DNA of 64,000 bases. It comes from Aphelocoma coerulescens (Eukaryota > Chordata > Aves > Passeriformes > Corvidae). Shown in pieces: positions 51,255 through 63,940 of the stretch. The stretch is taken from assembly GCF_041296385.1 (NCBI RefSeq), contig NC_091014.1, positions 21,613,578-21,677,577 of the forward strand. Direction: 5' to 3'. Position 1 is the first letter of the stretch, and the number at the start of each line of letters is the position of its first letter. The notes under the pieces were generated by a model, which worked only from the letters and a program-made list of their open reading frames with translations, was not told where the DNA came from and did not search any database. Both the position numbers and the translations under genes were made by a program.

Positions 51255-52342
51255 GCAAACATCTAAGCTCTCTGTCTTTGGACTGAATGGATATAATTTT
51301 TACTAAAAACCATAGTAAAATTCTTTTCATTTATGATATCTTAATGTGAATTAGTCTGAATAAGATTCATCCCTATTATGCTGCCCATTAAATTATTTTT
51401 TCTAACTGGATTTTGAGACATTATCATGGCTTATGATTAAAATTTCAGTAGAATAAGTTAGAAGATATTTGGAAAAAACTACTGAAGGTTGTTATCTCTG
51501 TCCTGTAAACAAATTTCATGCCAAAATGAAGATTTAGTAGACAAGCTGCCAGAAGGCTTCTGGATTTTTTGCCACAAAGCTCATAGAGATATCACTGAAT
51601 AACTGGGGTCAGCAGATTTGAAGCCTTTTCAGGTTTTTAAATTATTTTGGGTGAAGACACTCTGAAAGCATGCATGACTGGTGGATTCATCTTGACCAAT
51701 GTTTATTCTTCTTGGCCTGTTTTGCAGAATTTCTGAGTGGTCAGCTGTCCCATTGTGGTGACCCGGCTCCCAAAAATCAGACCACTTGTCTGAAGTGGAG
51801 CACATCTGTGGATGTCCTTTGATACAGATCCTTAGCATTTTGATGGAATTATGAACTTGGGTATGTGGAATAGATATAAATAGGACCAGTGGGCTCCTGC
51901 TGTTTCTATTTGCACCCTCTACTAGGACCTCGAGACAGAGAGAGGAGTGTGTCTGCAAGAGAAAGGAGCTTTAGCATCTGCTTCAGAGCAGATGCTCAGC
52001 ATCATGTGCTACCCAAATTAGCTGGCCACCAGCCTCAACCTTGCTGGAGTCAGGTCCTGTCCTAAGATATGAAAGAAAAATCCTTTGCAGTAGGAACTCT
52101 TGCTGAGTGACCTGTGGATTTACTAATTACAAATCAAGCCGAGCTGTCACATGAACCTTCTGTTCCTGAGTTCAAAGCCATAAAAGTTTTCATTTAGGAA
52201 GTACTGATTGCAGCTAACACACTTTGTGAGATCCTTCACAGATATTATTCCTAAAAAAGATCATTGATAGTGAGAGAGGTTTGGAAGAGTATTTGTGTTC
52301 TATAGAAGCATAACACATTGCTAAAAAAAAAGAAGAGAGTAA

Positions 52343-52842
52343 TGATGCCTTTTCCTGGTCTTAAAATCAGGAGTCACACACGGTTAGAAGGGGAAAAGGG
52401 ATTTTACCTTGGTATTTATTTTAAGGATCCTTAGGTGTACACGTCCAGGTCATATACATCGAGATGTACCCCACCGAGTCTATCTCTGTCTTCGTCTTCT
52501 GTCTCCACCTCTCTGACCCCCCTTCCCCAACATTGGGAATAACATTATAGGTTTTACTAATTAGCATATCTATCAAAGATTCCCCAATGAGAGGCTCAAG
52601 TGAGCCCCCCTCCCCAAGGAACCTTCCCCTGGATGGTTCTATCTTGGTTTACAGAATGTGTTCTGGAGAGGACCTTGGGGTCTGGGGCACACTGATCTCT
52701 GGCTACGAAGCTTCTAAAATGTTTTGTCTCTTAGCTTGACAAACAAGTCCAAGAATGGAGGCAAAAAAGCACTAGGAATACAGAAGTTGTAAAAAGGTAT
52801 AACAGGGGTATAAAGGAAAGGGCAAAAATCTTCATGGCATCA
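52343..52842 (-). mobile_element. Solo LTR of an endogenous retrovirus
   Basis: The 500-bp segment begins TGATGCC and ends GGCATCA, a perfect 7-bp terminal inverted repeat with the canonical TG...CA ends. It is flanked by the direct repeat GTAA (52339-52342 and 52843-52846). On the - strand an AATAAA poly(A) signal lies near the 3' part (complement of 52415-52420), giving the orientation. The sequence resembles LTRs I associate with passerine ERVs. There is no internal viral region, so it is a recombination-derived solo LTR. The 4-bp (possibly 5-bp) target duplication does not settle the ERV class. Confidence 0.85.
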
Positions 52843-52850
52843 GTAAGCAC

Positions 52851-52882
52851 TACTGATTTTGAGACTTACTGATTTTGAGACT
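52851..52882 (+). repeat. 16-bp tandem duplication beside the solo LTR
   Basis: TACTGATTTTGAGACT occurs twice in perfect tandem at 52851-52866 and 52867-52882, only 8 bp beyond the LTR end. Identical copies suggest a recent slippage or repair event. Confidence 0.95.
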
Positions 52883-53493
52883 TACCAAACAGAGTACTTT
52901 GTAGCTGACATGTCAGGTTTGGAGTCCTTAGCATTCTTTGTTAGCTCTTTTGTTACCTTGAGACTCAAGTCTGTATAAGACTGATTGGGTCATCCCCAGC
53001 CAGGCTGTGGGCCAAGTCTCAGGGCACATTGATTTAATTTTATGCGGTGGGATTCATAAACATTCTCCCTAGCACTAGCTCTGCTCCTGCAGCAGAAAGC
53101 TAACGAAGGAGCAATGAACACTTTGCAAGTATTTTGAAGGGGAGTCCCCAAATGCTGGGAAATCTCTTCCAGGAATGTCTCTGTTTTCCTGCTTTTGTGT
53201 CCATCCCATGATTCTGGGAGCACTAAACACCAGTGCCCTGGTGAGAGTCTGCTGCAAAGGAGGCAGGTAGGGAACAGAGAGGGCTGTAGGCAGCTACTTG
53301 ATTGAACTCACCATGTATTCTGCAGAGATTATGACAAATTGACTTCTGAAATATCCCAGTTTGTTTCACTCTTTCCTAGGGTTGGGACCTGGTGGGATTA
53401 CAAGCAAGAAAAATGGGACACCACAAGTCTGTCTTAACTTAGAACTGTCCACATATTTCCTTCATCTTTAGTGGTTGCCAAACCTCTGGCATG

Positions 53494-53682
53494 GTTGTCA
53501 AGCATTGGAACCAGCTGCCCAGGGAAGTGGTTGAGTCACCATCCCTGGAGTTATTTACAAGATGAGTAGATGCCATACTCAGGGATATGGTTTTAGTGCT
53601 GGACTTGGCAGTGTTGGGTTAACAATTGGAATTGGTGATCTCATAGGTCTTTTCCAACCTAAATAATTCTATGATTCTGTGG
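53494..53682 (+). mobile_element. CR1 LINE 3' end fragment
   Basis: A 5'-truncated CR1 copy. GGAACCAGCTGCCCAGGGAA and GAGTCACCATCCCTGGAG match the CR1 3' region, and it ends with GGTCTTTTCCAACCTAAATA and the terminal ATTCTATGATTCTGTG repeat. Sense strand is +. Moderately diverged; typical of avian CR1 insertions. Confidence 0.92.
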
Positions 53683-56600
53683 GGCAAAGCCATTATAACA
53701 CATTAGAGTGTGGTCCTTTGTGCAATGGGGAATGCCAGTTTCATGAGGCAAAAGGAGCCACTGCAAAGGCAAGTTGATTCTCACTGGGAGGAATTAGATG
53801 ATGCTGTATTTCTTTTTATGCTTTTTTTTCACCAGTGGTGATGTCAAGCAAAATGAATATAGGGTTCCAGGAGCAAGAGCTATCTTCCTGAGCTGCACCC
53901 TAATAGACAGCCTGCTGACTCCACCTCTCCTCTTTGCCAGTGCCCTGGTGCTGGGTGGCAAGGGCTCTCACCTTAATGTACAAGGTGTGTTTAAACCTAG
54001 TCACGCTGATTACACTTGAGTTCAGCAGGTACTAGAAATGGGTGTACACCAGTGCCTAAATTAATCATTCTGGGGGTGGGCTTACATTCTGTAACAAAAA
54101 AGGAGCAGATTAAAATAAATCAGTGTAAAGAAGTAGATTCAGAATATTAACTATGCATTAATATTCTAGGTACTTAATTTTAAAAGCTTAAAGCTTTTCT
54201 CTAAAAAGCAAAACATGGAAACCCTCATGCATTCTTGGAATTTTTCCTATAATTTTTAATGATAGGAAAAGTGAACTAAAATCTGTTTTCAGGACTTGGT
54301 GATGACAAGCAACCATGGCATCATGATGTTATCCCCACAATTTTTTTGGTGTATAGGCATGAGAATTGTAACTTTTTCAGTTTTGTGAGAAAGAGCTTTG
54401 CTATAGCTACAAGTTAGCCTTTGTCAAGGATAAAATGACAGTTTTTATTTCTTTTGAATGTAAGAAATGAATGAAAGAGCAATTCTGTAAGTGATTTTTG
54501 GAATGTTTTTCCATTATTATATAAGAACTCACAATGTCCTAATAGGATATTACATGGTAAGTTTATACAATACTTATGGAATAGACCGTTTTAATAAATT
54601 GTTTTTGATCTCATGATTACTATGGTCTAATGTTCACAGTGTTTCTCAAGTGAGGTAATCCCTATTCCTTTTTGAAAGGATAGAAAGGGGAGATCTCATT
54701 AGTTTATGAGTCATAACGTTGACTACATCTAATTAGATATCTGGTTTGAGTGAGCACCACAGTCTGAAATTGACTGTAATTTTATTTTGATTGACAAATG
54801 ATTCACTTGTTACAAAATAATAGAAAACTCCACAAAGATAAAATGGGATAAAATGACTACTACATCAACATTTGGATACTAGCAACTACTGTTTGTCTGG
54901 AATTTTGTGATGAACATTTCTTTTTTTCTTTGAAAATTATAGCTAGTTGAATCAAACTTTTTAATGCAAGTGTATAGTTTCCCTAAAACTCTAATCTGGA
55001 AAGTTTTCCAGATCTATTAAGCAGTTTCTGTGCTTATAAACACATACAACTCCCAGATATCCCCCAATCCCAACTGAACACTTTTTGGTTCCTAGTTAGA
55101 CATTTAAATTTTGATTTTCCACCTTTTAGAAACATCTCCTATGCTAAACCATGTATTTGTTTTATTTTTGATAGAAAATCTGGGCATGTTTTGTTTCCAT
55201 CCTCATGCAGAACAGAAAATATTTTGAAATCTTGAAATTATTGTTGGGGTAGAGAAATCTTTTCCCACCCAGCTCTTATGCACCTTATAAACTATTTGAA
55301 TAAGCATGTATCTGAAAATGCTATATTCATTGTCTTTAGTATTACAAAGAGCCTTCCTTAGGGTTTTTTTTGTAATTACCTTCAAGTATCATCAATGATA
55401 CTTCTATTTGCAAAGATCTCTATGCATATAATTTCTTCCTTTTTCTTTTCTGACAACAGAAAAGAACAGCACAATATATACAGAAAAGCAAATAGACAAT
55501 GACCATGTAAAAATAACATATTTTGGAGTGGCATTAGGAAACGTGAGTGTTGTAAAAGCTGATGTTATGAATCAAAGTTCTTTGCATTATGAGAATAAAT
55601 GCTGTTTTCCCAAACAAGGTCATTAGAGATAATAGCAATCTATTTCATCATAGATTTGTTCTTATGAAAGACATACTTCAAATGCCAAAAGAACTTTTTG
55701 ACAAGCAGAAAAATACTTGAAGGATTATGCATGTAGGTTGGAAGGCTGGATTGCTGTTGGAAGTAAAAGGGGAATTTGTACACTTGCATTCTGGCAGGAT
55801 TTGGGAAACAGGATCTGGCCACAGGTCTAAATGATGATGTGACCAGATATTCCAGGCTATCAGCATATATTAACATTTTCAATATTATGTGTAGAAAATT
55901 CCATGTATCAAATATATTCAGATTAATCATTAAACAGATATACAAGAACTTTAGGTAGAAAAGTAATAAAAATGCATAATATTTTGAAAAGTTGTACTCC
56001 TTTCCCTGCCTGCATTTTTCTGCAGTGCCAAAAAGCTGGTGTTGCAAGGCTCTTTATACCATAGTGACCTGTTGTACCATAGTGAAGAGACAAGGAATCC
56101 AAACAAGAGGAAATTGATCCTATAGCTAGAAAATTGTCAGTTTTCTAGCTCTAAAGGATTTAATACAAAAAGCAGGGCTACTGATTTTTAGCTATGGCAG
56201 TATGCTTGGAACATGATTATCTATTAAAAAAAATAAATTACATTTTCTGAATATCTGTACAGCATGTTTATCTGTCTGTGTGCTCTGATCTCCTTTATCT
56301 ATGCTGTAGTAAATATGGTCACTTCTTACTTTTTTGCTTTTTCACTCTCAGGTAGTTCTCATAGGGACTGAAAAGGCTTTCCTCAAGGGATGTAGTTGCA
56401 GCAAGGGGATCATGAGAGATTAAACAGATTAGTGAGGAAGAGAGGAACTACAGTAGTCTTGTTTGTTGTGAGTATATGATTTAAGATTTTTGTGGAACAA
56501 GAATTTCTTAACAGATATAGTTTTATCAGATAACACAATGAATGTGAAAAACAACACCAAATTTCAGTACTAGTGTAATGTCAGGATTTTTCAGATAACT

Positions 56601-57030
56601 AAATACTCCACAGAAGAAGCTGTCTCTCAGGCAGGCAGAGCTCAGAGTTACATGTGTATTACTGCACATTTGTAATCACATATGCAAATCCTTACAGTAA
56701 GATTGGTTGATGAGGAGTAATTTGCATAACTCCAGTATGATTATTTCTCAGTAACTCTATCACACATAAATCCCTTAGTTCTGGCAGTTATTTGTCACTA
56801 TTACCTAATCAGAGTATAAATATTTGTAATAACTGTGATTATGGAAATCTCTGACTTTATAATCATTGGGATACAGGCAGTAATTGGTTGCAGTTTTTAT
56901 TTTTATTTTTATTGGTTAGAGACAGTGAGCTCATCCCACTGCTGGGCTGCTCCTTGCAGTGATGAAAGCCTGGCTTTGGGCACTCTGAGAGAGAGAGAGC
57001 ACAGGTTTTGTCAAGAGAGTCATCATCTTT

Positions 57031-57072
57031 CAGAAGCATTTTACCAAAAGCATTTTGCCAGAGGCATTCTGC
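57031..57072 (+). repeat. 14-bp tandem repeat, three copies, with dispersed relatives
   Basis: CAGAAGCATTTTAC, CAAAAGCATTTTGC and CAGAGGCATTCTGC follow each other in phase. Related GAGGCATTCC, GAAGCATTTC and GAGGCTTTTTCC words recur to about 57162 at irregular spacing, suggesting an older, larger array. An (AG)n run lies just upstream at 56986-56999. Confidence 0.8.
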
Positions 57073-59313
57073 TTAGCAGGAGATTTGTCTAGGGAGGCAT
57101 TCCCTGGAAGCATTTCTCTTGCAGGGACTTGTCTGTAGAACTGTTCCCCTGAGGCTTTTTCCCAAGCAGAAAGAGTTACTTATGTCATAATTCAAATGTT
57201 TTAACAACTTATTATTTTTGTATTTTTAAATATGTATTTATATATGTATGTCAGTATGAAACAGACTGGCTATAGTCTTAAACTGATGGATGTAATATGT
57301 GTCACAAACAGATTTCTCCAACTACCTCTTCAATAGCAACATGCTAGCTACAAAAATGACTACTTCAACTTCCCACTTCTTTACATCAAATTTACTGTTA
57401 CCTTCTCACACTCCAGATGACATATACATGGCCAGATTTGTTCTACCCTAAATTCACATACGTAGCACTCATTTCTGCTGATGGGAGTCACACATACAGT
57501 CCAAGCAGGAAGATACCATACTACATTTAGTTCAGGCAGTAGAAAAATAGTTATATTCATGACATAGTTTTGGGCTTATTTTTCTTGAAAATGATCGGGG
57601 TGAAATGTTGTGTTGCATTTTGCAGTTTCTAGATACTCGTCTGTCGCCTTTTAGTGAATACGAAACATCTTTGCTGTGTTTTTACCATTTGATGCTTTGC
57701 CGTAAGTGTGTATACATGTGGTGACAATTGTTAAGCAAAGCTTGCAAGTGAAATGTGCACCTGCTAAATTTCCTTGCTGACTGCCTTTACAGAGCCTTAA
57801 TCCTCTGATTCCTACAGACTCACTCTTTACTTACACCATTACAAATGAAGAATTATAGAACACTTTCAGAGTAGGAAATAGGTCATTTCCTTTGTGTCTT
57901 CTGGATCACCTGAAATAGCTCAGAGGGGCAAATCTTTGCTGTATTGAAATATGTGAAGTCAGGGAGAGGACCCATGTGCTTAGAATCAGGTAACTCCTAA
58001 AAGTACCTACTCTTTCCTGGACTGGACTCCTAGGAGTTTTTGACTCCAGTCCTTGAAGCAGTTAACTGTAGATAATGCTTTAATTTGGGAGACAAAGTAC
58101 AGCCAAAAGTAAGGTAATTCTCTTTTCAGTGTGCTGTACGGGAGTTATGTTTTAGACAGCTGCATCTTTTCATTGCTACACAGTATTTACCACTTTCCCA
58201 AGATGCTCTTGCCCTATTTTCTGAAGTTTCCCTTGAAGTACTACTGATTTTCTTTGGCCTTTAATATTATGCATTATAAATATGATTTGCTTAGAAGTTT
58301 GTAATGCCTTTTTATCAGTGGTTGGTATGACTGTGCAGCTGTTCTGCAATTACATACTATGGAGCTGAGCAGAAACTTTAAGACATGAAGCATTTCTACG
58401 GAAGTTTGGTAATTGAAAAAACCTGGCTTAAAAGTGAAACCTCAAATACTGGAAAATGGAAATAGACTTGTCTCTGAAAATGTTATGATGATTTTGAATG
58501 TCACTGCATTTGAAGGAATATCCACAAGGAGGGTGCTAGGCTCAGCACCGATTTAAATCATGTTCTCTCCGGTAGAGAAAATTAGTTTTAAATGTCATCT
58601 GTTTAATTGTTTGTTATGCCTAATTAAAAATGTTAATTTATTTGATTTATTTGTAGCATAGTTAGTATGTTGCTTTATTAAAGAAATTACAGAAGTTTGA
58701 TTTCTAATTACAAAGACTGAGGGTTTATTAAAGTATGTATTTTGAAATATTTTACATTGGAAAAAATTGAGACCACTTTGTTAATGTGGAATTCCATCAT
58801 TCTTGAAAGACAGATAATGGGCAAAGGGAACATTATATCTAATGAGATTATTCTTCCTTTATAAATGGTAAGCATGATAACAAGTAAATAGTCTTTCTCA
58901 CCTGCAGAAATATTTAGTAACCAGACCGCTGACTTATTTTCACAATGGCTTAACCACAGAGCTCTTTTCATGGTCTAGGACACACAGCACAAGGGAAGGC
59001 TCATTATGCTGAGGAGGCTGGAGCTGAAGTGGCACTTGTGCTGCTGGAATGGTAGCTGTATATGATGAGGTTGGAAAGCAAAATAAATCTGACCCTATGC
59101 ATTCTGGAGGAAGGGGTAAATGCTAGTGAAAAGTAATAAATTTTTTCAAGAGCTTTTTAACATAGCAGTATTTAAGAAAAAGAAATTGATTATATGAGAT
59201 GGACATTTTTTACAAAGAACATCTTCAAAATGATGAGGAAAGGGCAGAAATGCAGATAAGGTTTTTCATCCCTTTGCTACAGTGAAATTGACCTTTTTAG
59301 CTAGTTGGTGGAA

Positions 59314-59349
59314 TTTTTTTTTCTTTTTTTTTTCTTTTTTTTTTTTTTT
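59314..59349 (+). repeat. T-rich tract
   Basis: About 36 bases of T interrupted by two C. It could be a poly(A) tail on the - strand, but no element body is recognised beside it. Confidence 0.9.
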
Positions 59350-60394
59350 GCAAATACATAAAGAGCATGTTGCTAAAATATCTTGAGTTTTCTGTGTGGT
59401 GGAGACTGTCATTCTCAGTAAGACTCTCCTTCTGTATATGAAAAAGAGAAGGAAGATGTGGAAGTCATCTTTCACATTCCTAGTGATCTTTAGGGCTAGT
59501 GGTGCCCCTCACTCATGGGAGAACACCATGTACCTCTGGGAACTGGACCTTAGCAGAGAGAGTTGCACGTGTGCCTAACCTCATTTTACTGCCCATGTTA
59601 TACTACCAAAATCAGGATGCATGAGAAGCCAAGAAGTTCCTTGGCATTTTGCTAGTGAGGAATGCCACTGGGGCTGCTGCAGAGAGAGTTGCCATTCTTA
59701 CCGACAGGAACTGGACCTCACTTTTTGCTGTGGTCTATTCCCATACTATGTGCGTGTGCATATATGCATATTTTAAGTAATCATGGATGTTTATTTCTTT
59801 GTTCAATGCAAATTCTCCTTTTTGTGCTGTCACAGTGTGCTATTCTTGCCCATACAATTGGAAGTCTCTTTATCTACCATGAAATGTTTCATGTGTGTTT
59901 GGTTTTTGAGGTTCAGCAGTATTTTGTAAATCTCCTTTACAATTTTCATGATTTACTATATGAAATTTTATATACCTTTTCTGCACAGAAAGTCTTAGGA
60001 ATTGCAGCTGCACAGTCAGGTTTTGGGGTTACTTTCTCTAAGGTAGCAACAAAATCTGCATAGGTTTTGGTTCTTGCATGTTTTCAGGGACTGTTATATT
60101 CCTCTGTCAGGACATATCAAAGCACTAAAATTAGGTCAGATAATGTGTACTTCCATTTAACTTCTGTATTTAAATGAGAATCAAGGCAAATATTTGCTGC
60201 TTCTTTGGTACACAGAAAGATATCTGAATATTATTGAGGCTGTGACTTTAATCTAATCTCTGCAGTTGCTGGAGACAAATAGGTCTCCAGTAGAGGTTGA
60301 TTAGTCCATTTAGATGTGAATTGCACAGTGGAGGTTCCTGTCTCTCTTCATGAACTACAGAGAGCACTGAGGACAACTCAAGGCTCAATCCAGG

Positions 60395-61765
60395 CACCAG
60401 TAAGGTAGGATAAACCAGCACACCCAGGCTCCTACTCAAAGCAAGGTCAGCTACAGGATCAGACCACTTGCTCAGGCCTTTATCTGGTTGGGTCTTGAAA
60501 ACCCCCAAGAATGGAGAGATACTCCCTGGGCAGTGTGTTGCACTGTCTGATTGTCCTCTTAGGGTGTAAATGTTTCTCCTCATGCTAGTCTGAACCTTTA
60601 TTGTTTCAGCTTTTTGTCTGGTGTCTTTTACCCTGCCACCCCATGGCTGTGAAGTCTGTCTGTATCTTCTGGTGCTGAAGGACTGGTGTTTAGTTCCTCT
60701 TGAGCCAACTCTGCTCCAAGCTGAATAATCCCATCTCCCTCAACCTCTCCTCACAGGACAAGGACTTAAGCTCCCAAAAATTTTGGTGGCCCTTTGCTGA
60801 ACTTGGTGTGGTTTATCCATTTCTGTCTTGAACCGGGGGACCCAACACATTGCACAGTATTCTAGTGTGCATCATCACCCACAGTCATGAATGGAGAGTG
60901 ATAATCCCTTCTGTGTCCTGCTCCTGTTACTACAGCCCAGGATATTTCTAGTCCTCTTTACTGCCAGGGTGCTGCTGTCTCATGCTGCTCTCTTCAAGGG
61001 TGTTTTTGGCAGAGCCACTCCGCATGCACCAGTTTCCAGCCTGTATCATTGCAAGGACCATTTCCTTCCTAAATGCAGGGATTTGCATTTGTCCTTATTG
61101 AGTTTCATAAGGATCCTTTTGGCCTGTTCCTCAAACTTGTATAGGTCCTTTTATATGAGAGCCCTGTCCTGCAGTGTATCCACTGTTTCCCTCAGTTTGG
61201 TGTGATGTGCAAACCTGATGAAAGTGCATTCCATTGTCTCAGAAACCTGCAGGTCACTGGTGAAAATGTTAAACACAATGAGTTCCAGAATAGACCCCTG
61301 TGGGTAGTCAACTTTTTAACCAGCCTCCAGATAGGGGTGTGGCCCCTTAGTCATGACCCTTCCCAGATAGTCTGGCTGGATTTTTACCTGTCCATTTGTT
61401 CACCAGCAGACTGTAAAGTTGTAACTTGGATACAAGACTACTGTGTGAGACAGAGTCAAAAGCTAAAATCAATGTAAATGACATCTCCTGCTCCATCCTT
61501 GACTACAGACTCCATCACTATACTCTAGAGAGATATCAGGGTGGTCTGGAATGATTTGTTTTTAAGCTCTTGTTCCTGGCCCCTCCATCCTCCTCCTGTG
61601 TATTGCCTTTTAAGGCCATAAGTTCCCTCTTCAGTCATGCAGATTTTCTGAAAAAATTAATGATCTTCCTGAATACTCTCGAGGAGTGCTCTTGCAGTTG
61701 TAGGAGGCTGGCTGTCAGACCTGCCCACTTCCCTGAGCTCCTTTGCTTTTCAGACCTGCCCTAAG
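60395..61765 (-). mobile_element. CR1 LINE fragment with 3' UTR and part of reverse transcriptase
   Basis: The + strand reads as the complement of CR1. First comes the 3' region (GGTTGGGTCTTGAAAACCCC, then GAGATACTCCCTGGGCAGTG; later AACCTCTCCTCACAGGACAA). The coding part follows, with CAGTATTCTAGTGTG, then GTGATGTGCAAACCTGATGA, AAAATGTTAAACACAATGAG and AGACCCCTGTGG, all landmarks of the ORF2 reverse-transcriptase C-terminal part. The - strand frame is broken by stops and indels, so it is inactive. Its 3' terminal repeat is not seen, and beyond about 61600 the match is weaker. The 5' end is truncated, as usual for CR1. Confidence 0.88.
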
Positions 61766-63440
61766 ATCACACCTGCCAGTTTCCTGGGTAAGTTAAAGTC
61801 TGCTGACCTGAAGTCTGGACTCTGTACTCTGCTGTTTTACACTAGATAGCAAGAAGTAGAGCCCAGCAAAGTTTTGCAGTTATTTGTTATGTTCAACATT
61901 AAATATCTTTATCTTATTTCTACTCCAAATTGTTTTTCTTTTCTCATTTTAGCTATTGGATCATGTAATGATTTTATTTTTATAAGGAAATAAGTTTTCT
62001 GTTCAGTGGAAGAAACTGATGTATTAGATTCTCAAATCACCTCTTGATCTTTAGTTGTTGAATTCACTCTTATCTCAGCTGCAAGGCACTATCATTAAGA
62101 AGCAGCTGTACTAACAGGTGACTCATACAAGCAGGTGCAAATTGTCTGAGATACAGGAATCTTTCCCTCAAGCAGATATAATGAAGTATTAGCGCAGTGC
62201 TGGTTTTTAGAGAGCTGTTGTGGCTGTAGTCAGTTGTGGGGGAAGGTTAGGGTTTCTATTTAGTTACTGTTTGAGTTAACAGTAAAAATCAAAACTCAGG
62301 GAGTCAGTAAGTTTTGACTCCGTAGAACATCTGTTGACTAATCAAAGCCTGTATTCCAGACTCTACCTTCCAACTGTTCTTTAGATTTAATATTTGCAGT
62401 TGATAAAAAAGAGAATATATTTTTTCACATTCTGAGAGAGAGTTCAGTATTTAACATGATGCTTTTTGCATTCTAAACAGATAAAACAAATTAATCTGTT
62501 CTGACTATACATCAAGAATTTATTATTAACTGGTAGGTTTGAACATGTTAATTTTTTCTTAGATTTAATTTCTAAAATAGGTATGAGCTGAAGTAAGATA
62601 AGAAGTGGAAATTGATGCAGTGTGAGAAAAATCTCAAGTGCTTCCTATTTCTTGAGAATATGTAGGTGTGGATATAGAAGTTTTTAAAAAAAATGTCTGA
62701 GAAGATCACATTTCTGATCATCTGTTTTATTTTTATTTTTTAACTGCTGCTTTCAGGTAAAGTTCCACAGCTGTGAAAAGCTTCCTTGACCTTAATAAAC
62801 ACTTAAATAGTGAAATTAAATAGTTTGAGACTTGAGTATCTTATTCTCTGTAGAATGTGGGAAAATTGCATTAGTTTTGTTTTATATCTTCAAAAACTAT
62901 GGGAAGGAGAGGTTGATGCTTACATCACATGAGAGCCTGGTTCTTAATTGTCTTTCTGGAAGTTTATTCTATAGAGCTGAGACTTCCACAGTCTATGATG
63001 AAATGGTAGTATGAGGACAACCCAATAATTCCCGTGAAGAAAGGCTTTTTCTGTTTTGTGTGACCTTGATGCATCCAAACTGAAACAGAGGTCTGAAGGG
63101 GGCTTTTCTGTTTGTTTCTCTTCTTTCTGGAAAAGGTGTGAAAAAACCACTAATAATAGCAATGATTTGTGGTTTGAAGTGAGCAGTTCTGTTGTGGGAG
63201 GGGGGAAATAAAAATCACCATGTGGAAAAGTGGTGGTATAATATGGTTGGCCTAGCTCTTGCACAAAGATTTAAATAATCTCCGGACTAGCCAGCACCAG
63301 CAGTTGCTGAGCTTTTCTGTGCCCCTATAACTTAGTCTAAAAGCCTTAAAGTGCAGATACTACCTGTGCACTTAGTGTCTTATTCTCACTGATGTACCCC
63401 TGACTAGAAGGACATGTCCCAGAAGTGCTGTCTTCCAATT
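61766..63440 (+). other. GRM8 intron 2, segment 5
   Basis: AT-rich intron between the CR1 copy and a GC-rich block. No exon, RNA or repeat recognised. Confidence 0.55.
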
Positions 63441-63449
63441 GCTGCAGTT

Positions 63450-63940
63450 ATGAGATGCTCCATGTGTCCCACACAGCGTATCTCTCCATGTGTGCAGCCC
63501 CTGGCTGTGATCCCACAGGGCTGGGCGGAGGGGCAACAGCGCTAGCACCCTCCCCGAATTGCAGAAGCTCAGAGGGAGGTTTCGTTCTCGGGGTACTCAG
63601 AAGAATGCAAGGCTTTGCCTGCACTCTAGCGGGGTGAGCCGCGCCTCTCCAGCCTGCTGTGGCACTGCGGCTGTGCTCTGCCCCCAGCCAGGCTGCGCTG
63701 CGGCGGGGAGCCCTGTGCTGCTCCCACCTGCGGCGATCCAGTTGTTGGCTAGCAGGGCAGAGCACGAGGCACCAGGGCCTGGGTTTCTGCAGCCGACTGC
63801 CTGCCTGAAAATCAGGTTTTGCTCTGCAGCTGGCTGCAGAACAGAGCGGGCCCGGGAGACTCCGGCACTGAGGCTTGTGTGCTCCAGGCTGTGCAGAGGG
63901 TCAGGTCTGAAGGTGCCTTTTGCTTTGACATGAGGGTGGT
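63450..63940. promoter_or_regulatory. Isolated GC-rich block at the right edge
   Basis: Sequence turns GC-rich with several CpG (GGCGGAGGGGC, GAGCCGCGCC, GCTGCGGCGGGG, GAGCGGGCCCGGGAG) within AT-rich intron. Open frames of 105 codons (- strand) and 124 codons (+ strand) exist here but have no recognisable domain. Possible roles are an intragenic CpG island or alternative promoter, or a GC-rich repeat. Evidence is compositional only. Confidence 0.4.

Larger units (their letters stand above)
44031..52342 (+). other. GRM8 intron 2, segment 3
   Basis: About 8.3 kb of intron. Apart from the AT-rich block, a 15-bp triple repeat (46.9 kb), a GC-richer LTR-like patch (47.8 kb), a CTCF-like motif (50.8 kb) and an ATCT microsatellite (51.2 kb), I see no gene, exon or RNA. 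Confidence 0.6.
53683..60390 (+). other. GRM8 intron 2, segment 4
   Basis: About 6.7 kb of AT-rich intron without recognisable exon, RNA gene or mobile element except the short tandem repeat at 57.03 kb and a T-tract at 59.31 kb. Short frames up to 135 codons carry no domain. Confidence 0.6.

Noticed and set aside
55640..56047. 135-codon - strand frame
   Set aside because: Phe/Leu/Tyr-rich translation of AT-rich DNA; no family resemblance.
59266..59475. Lys-rich - strand frame
   Set aside because: Produced by reading the T-tract at 59314-59349 as poly-lysine.
60891..61477. Two + strand frames of 104 and 91 codons
   Set aside because: They are antisense readings of the CR1 fragment.
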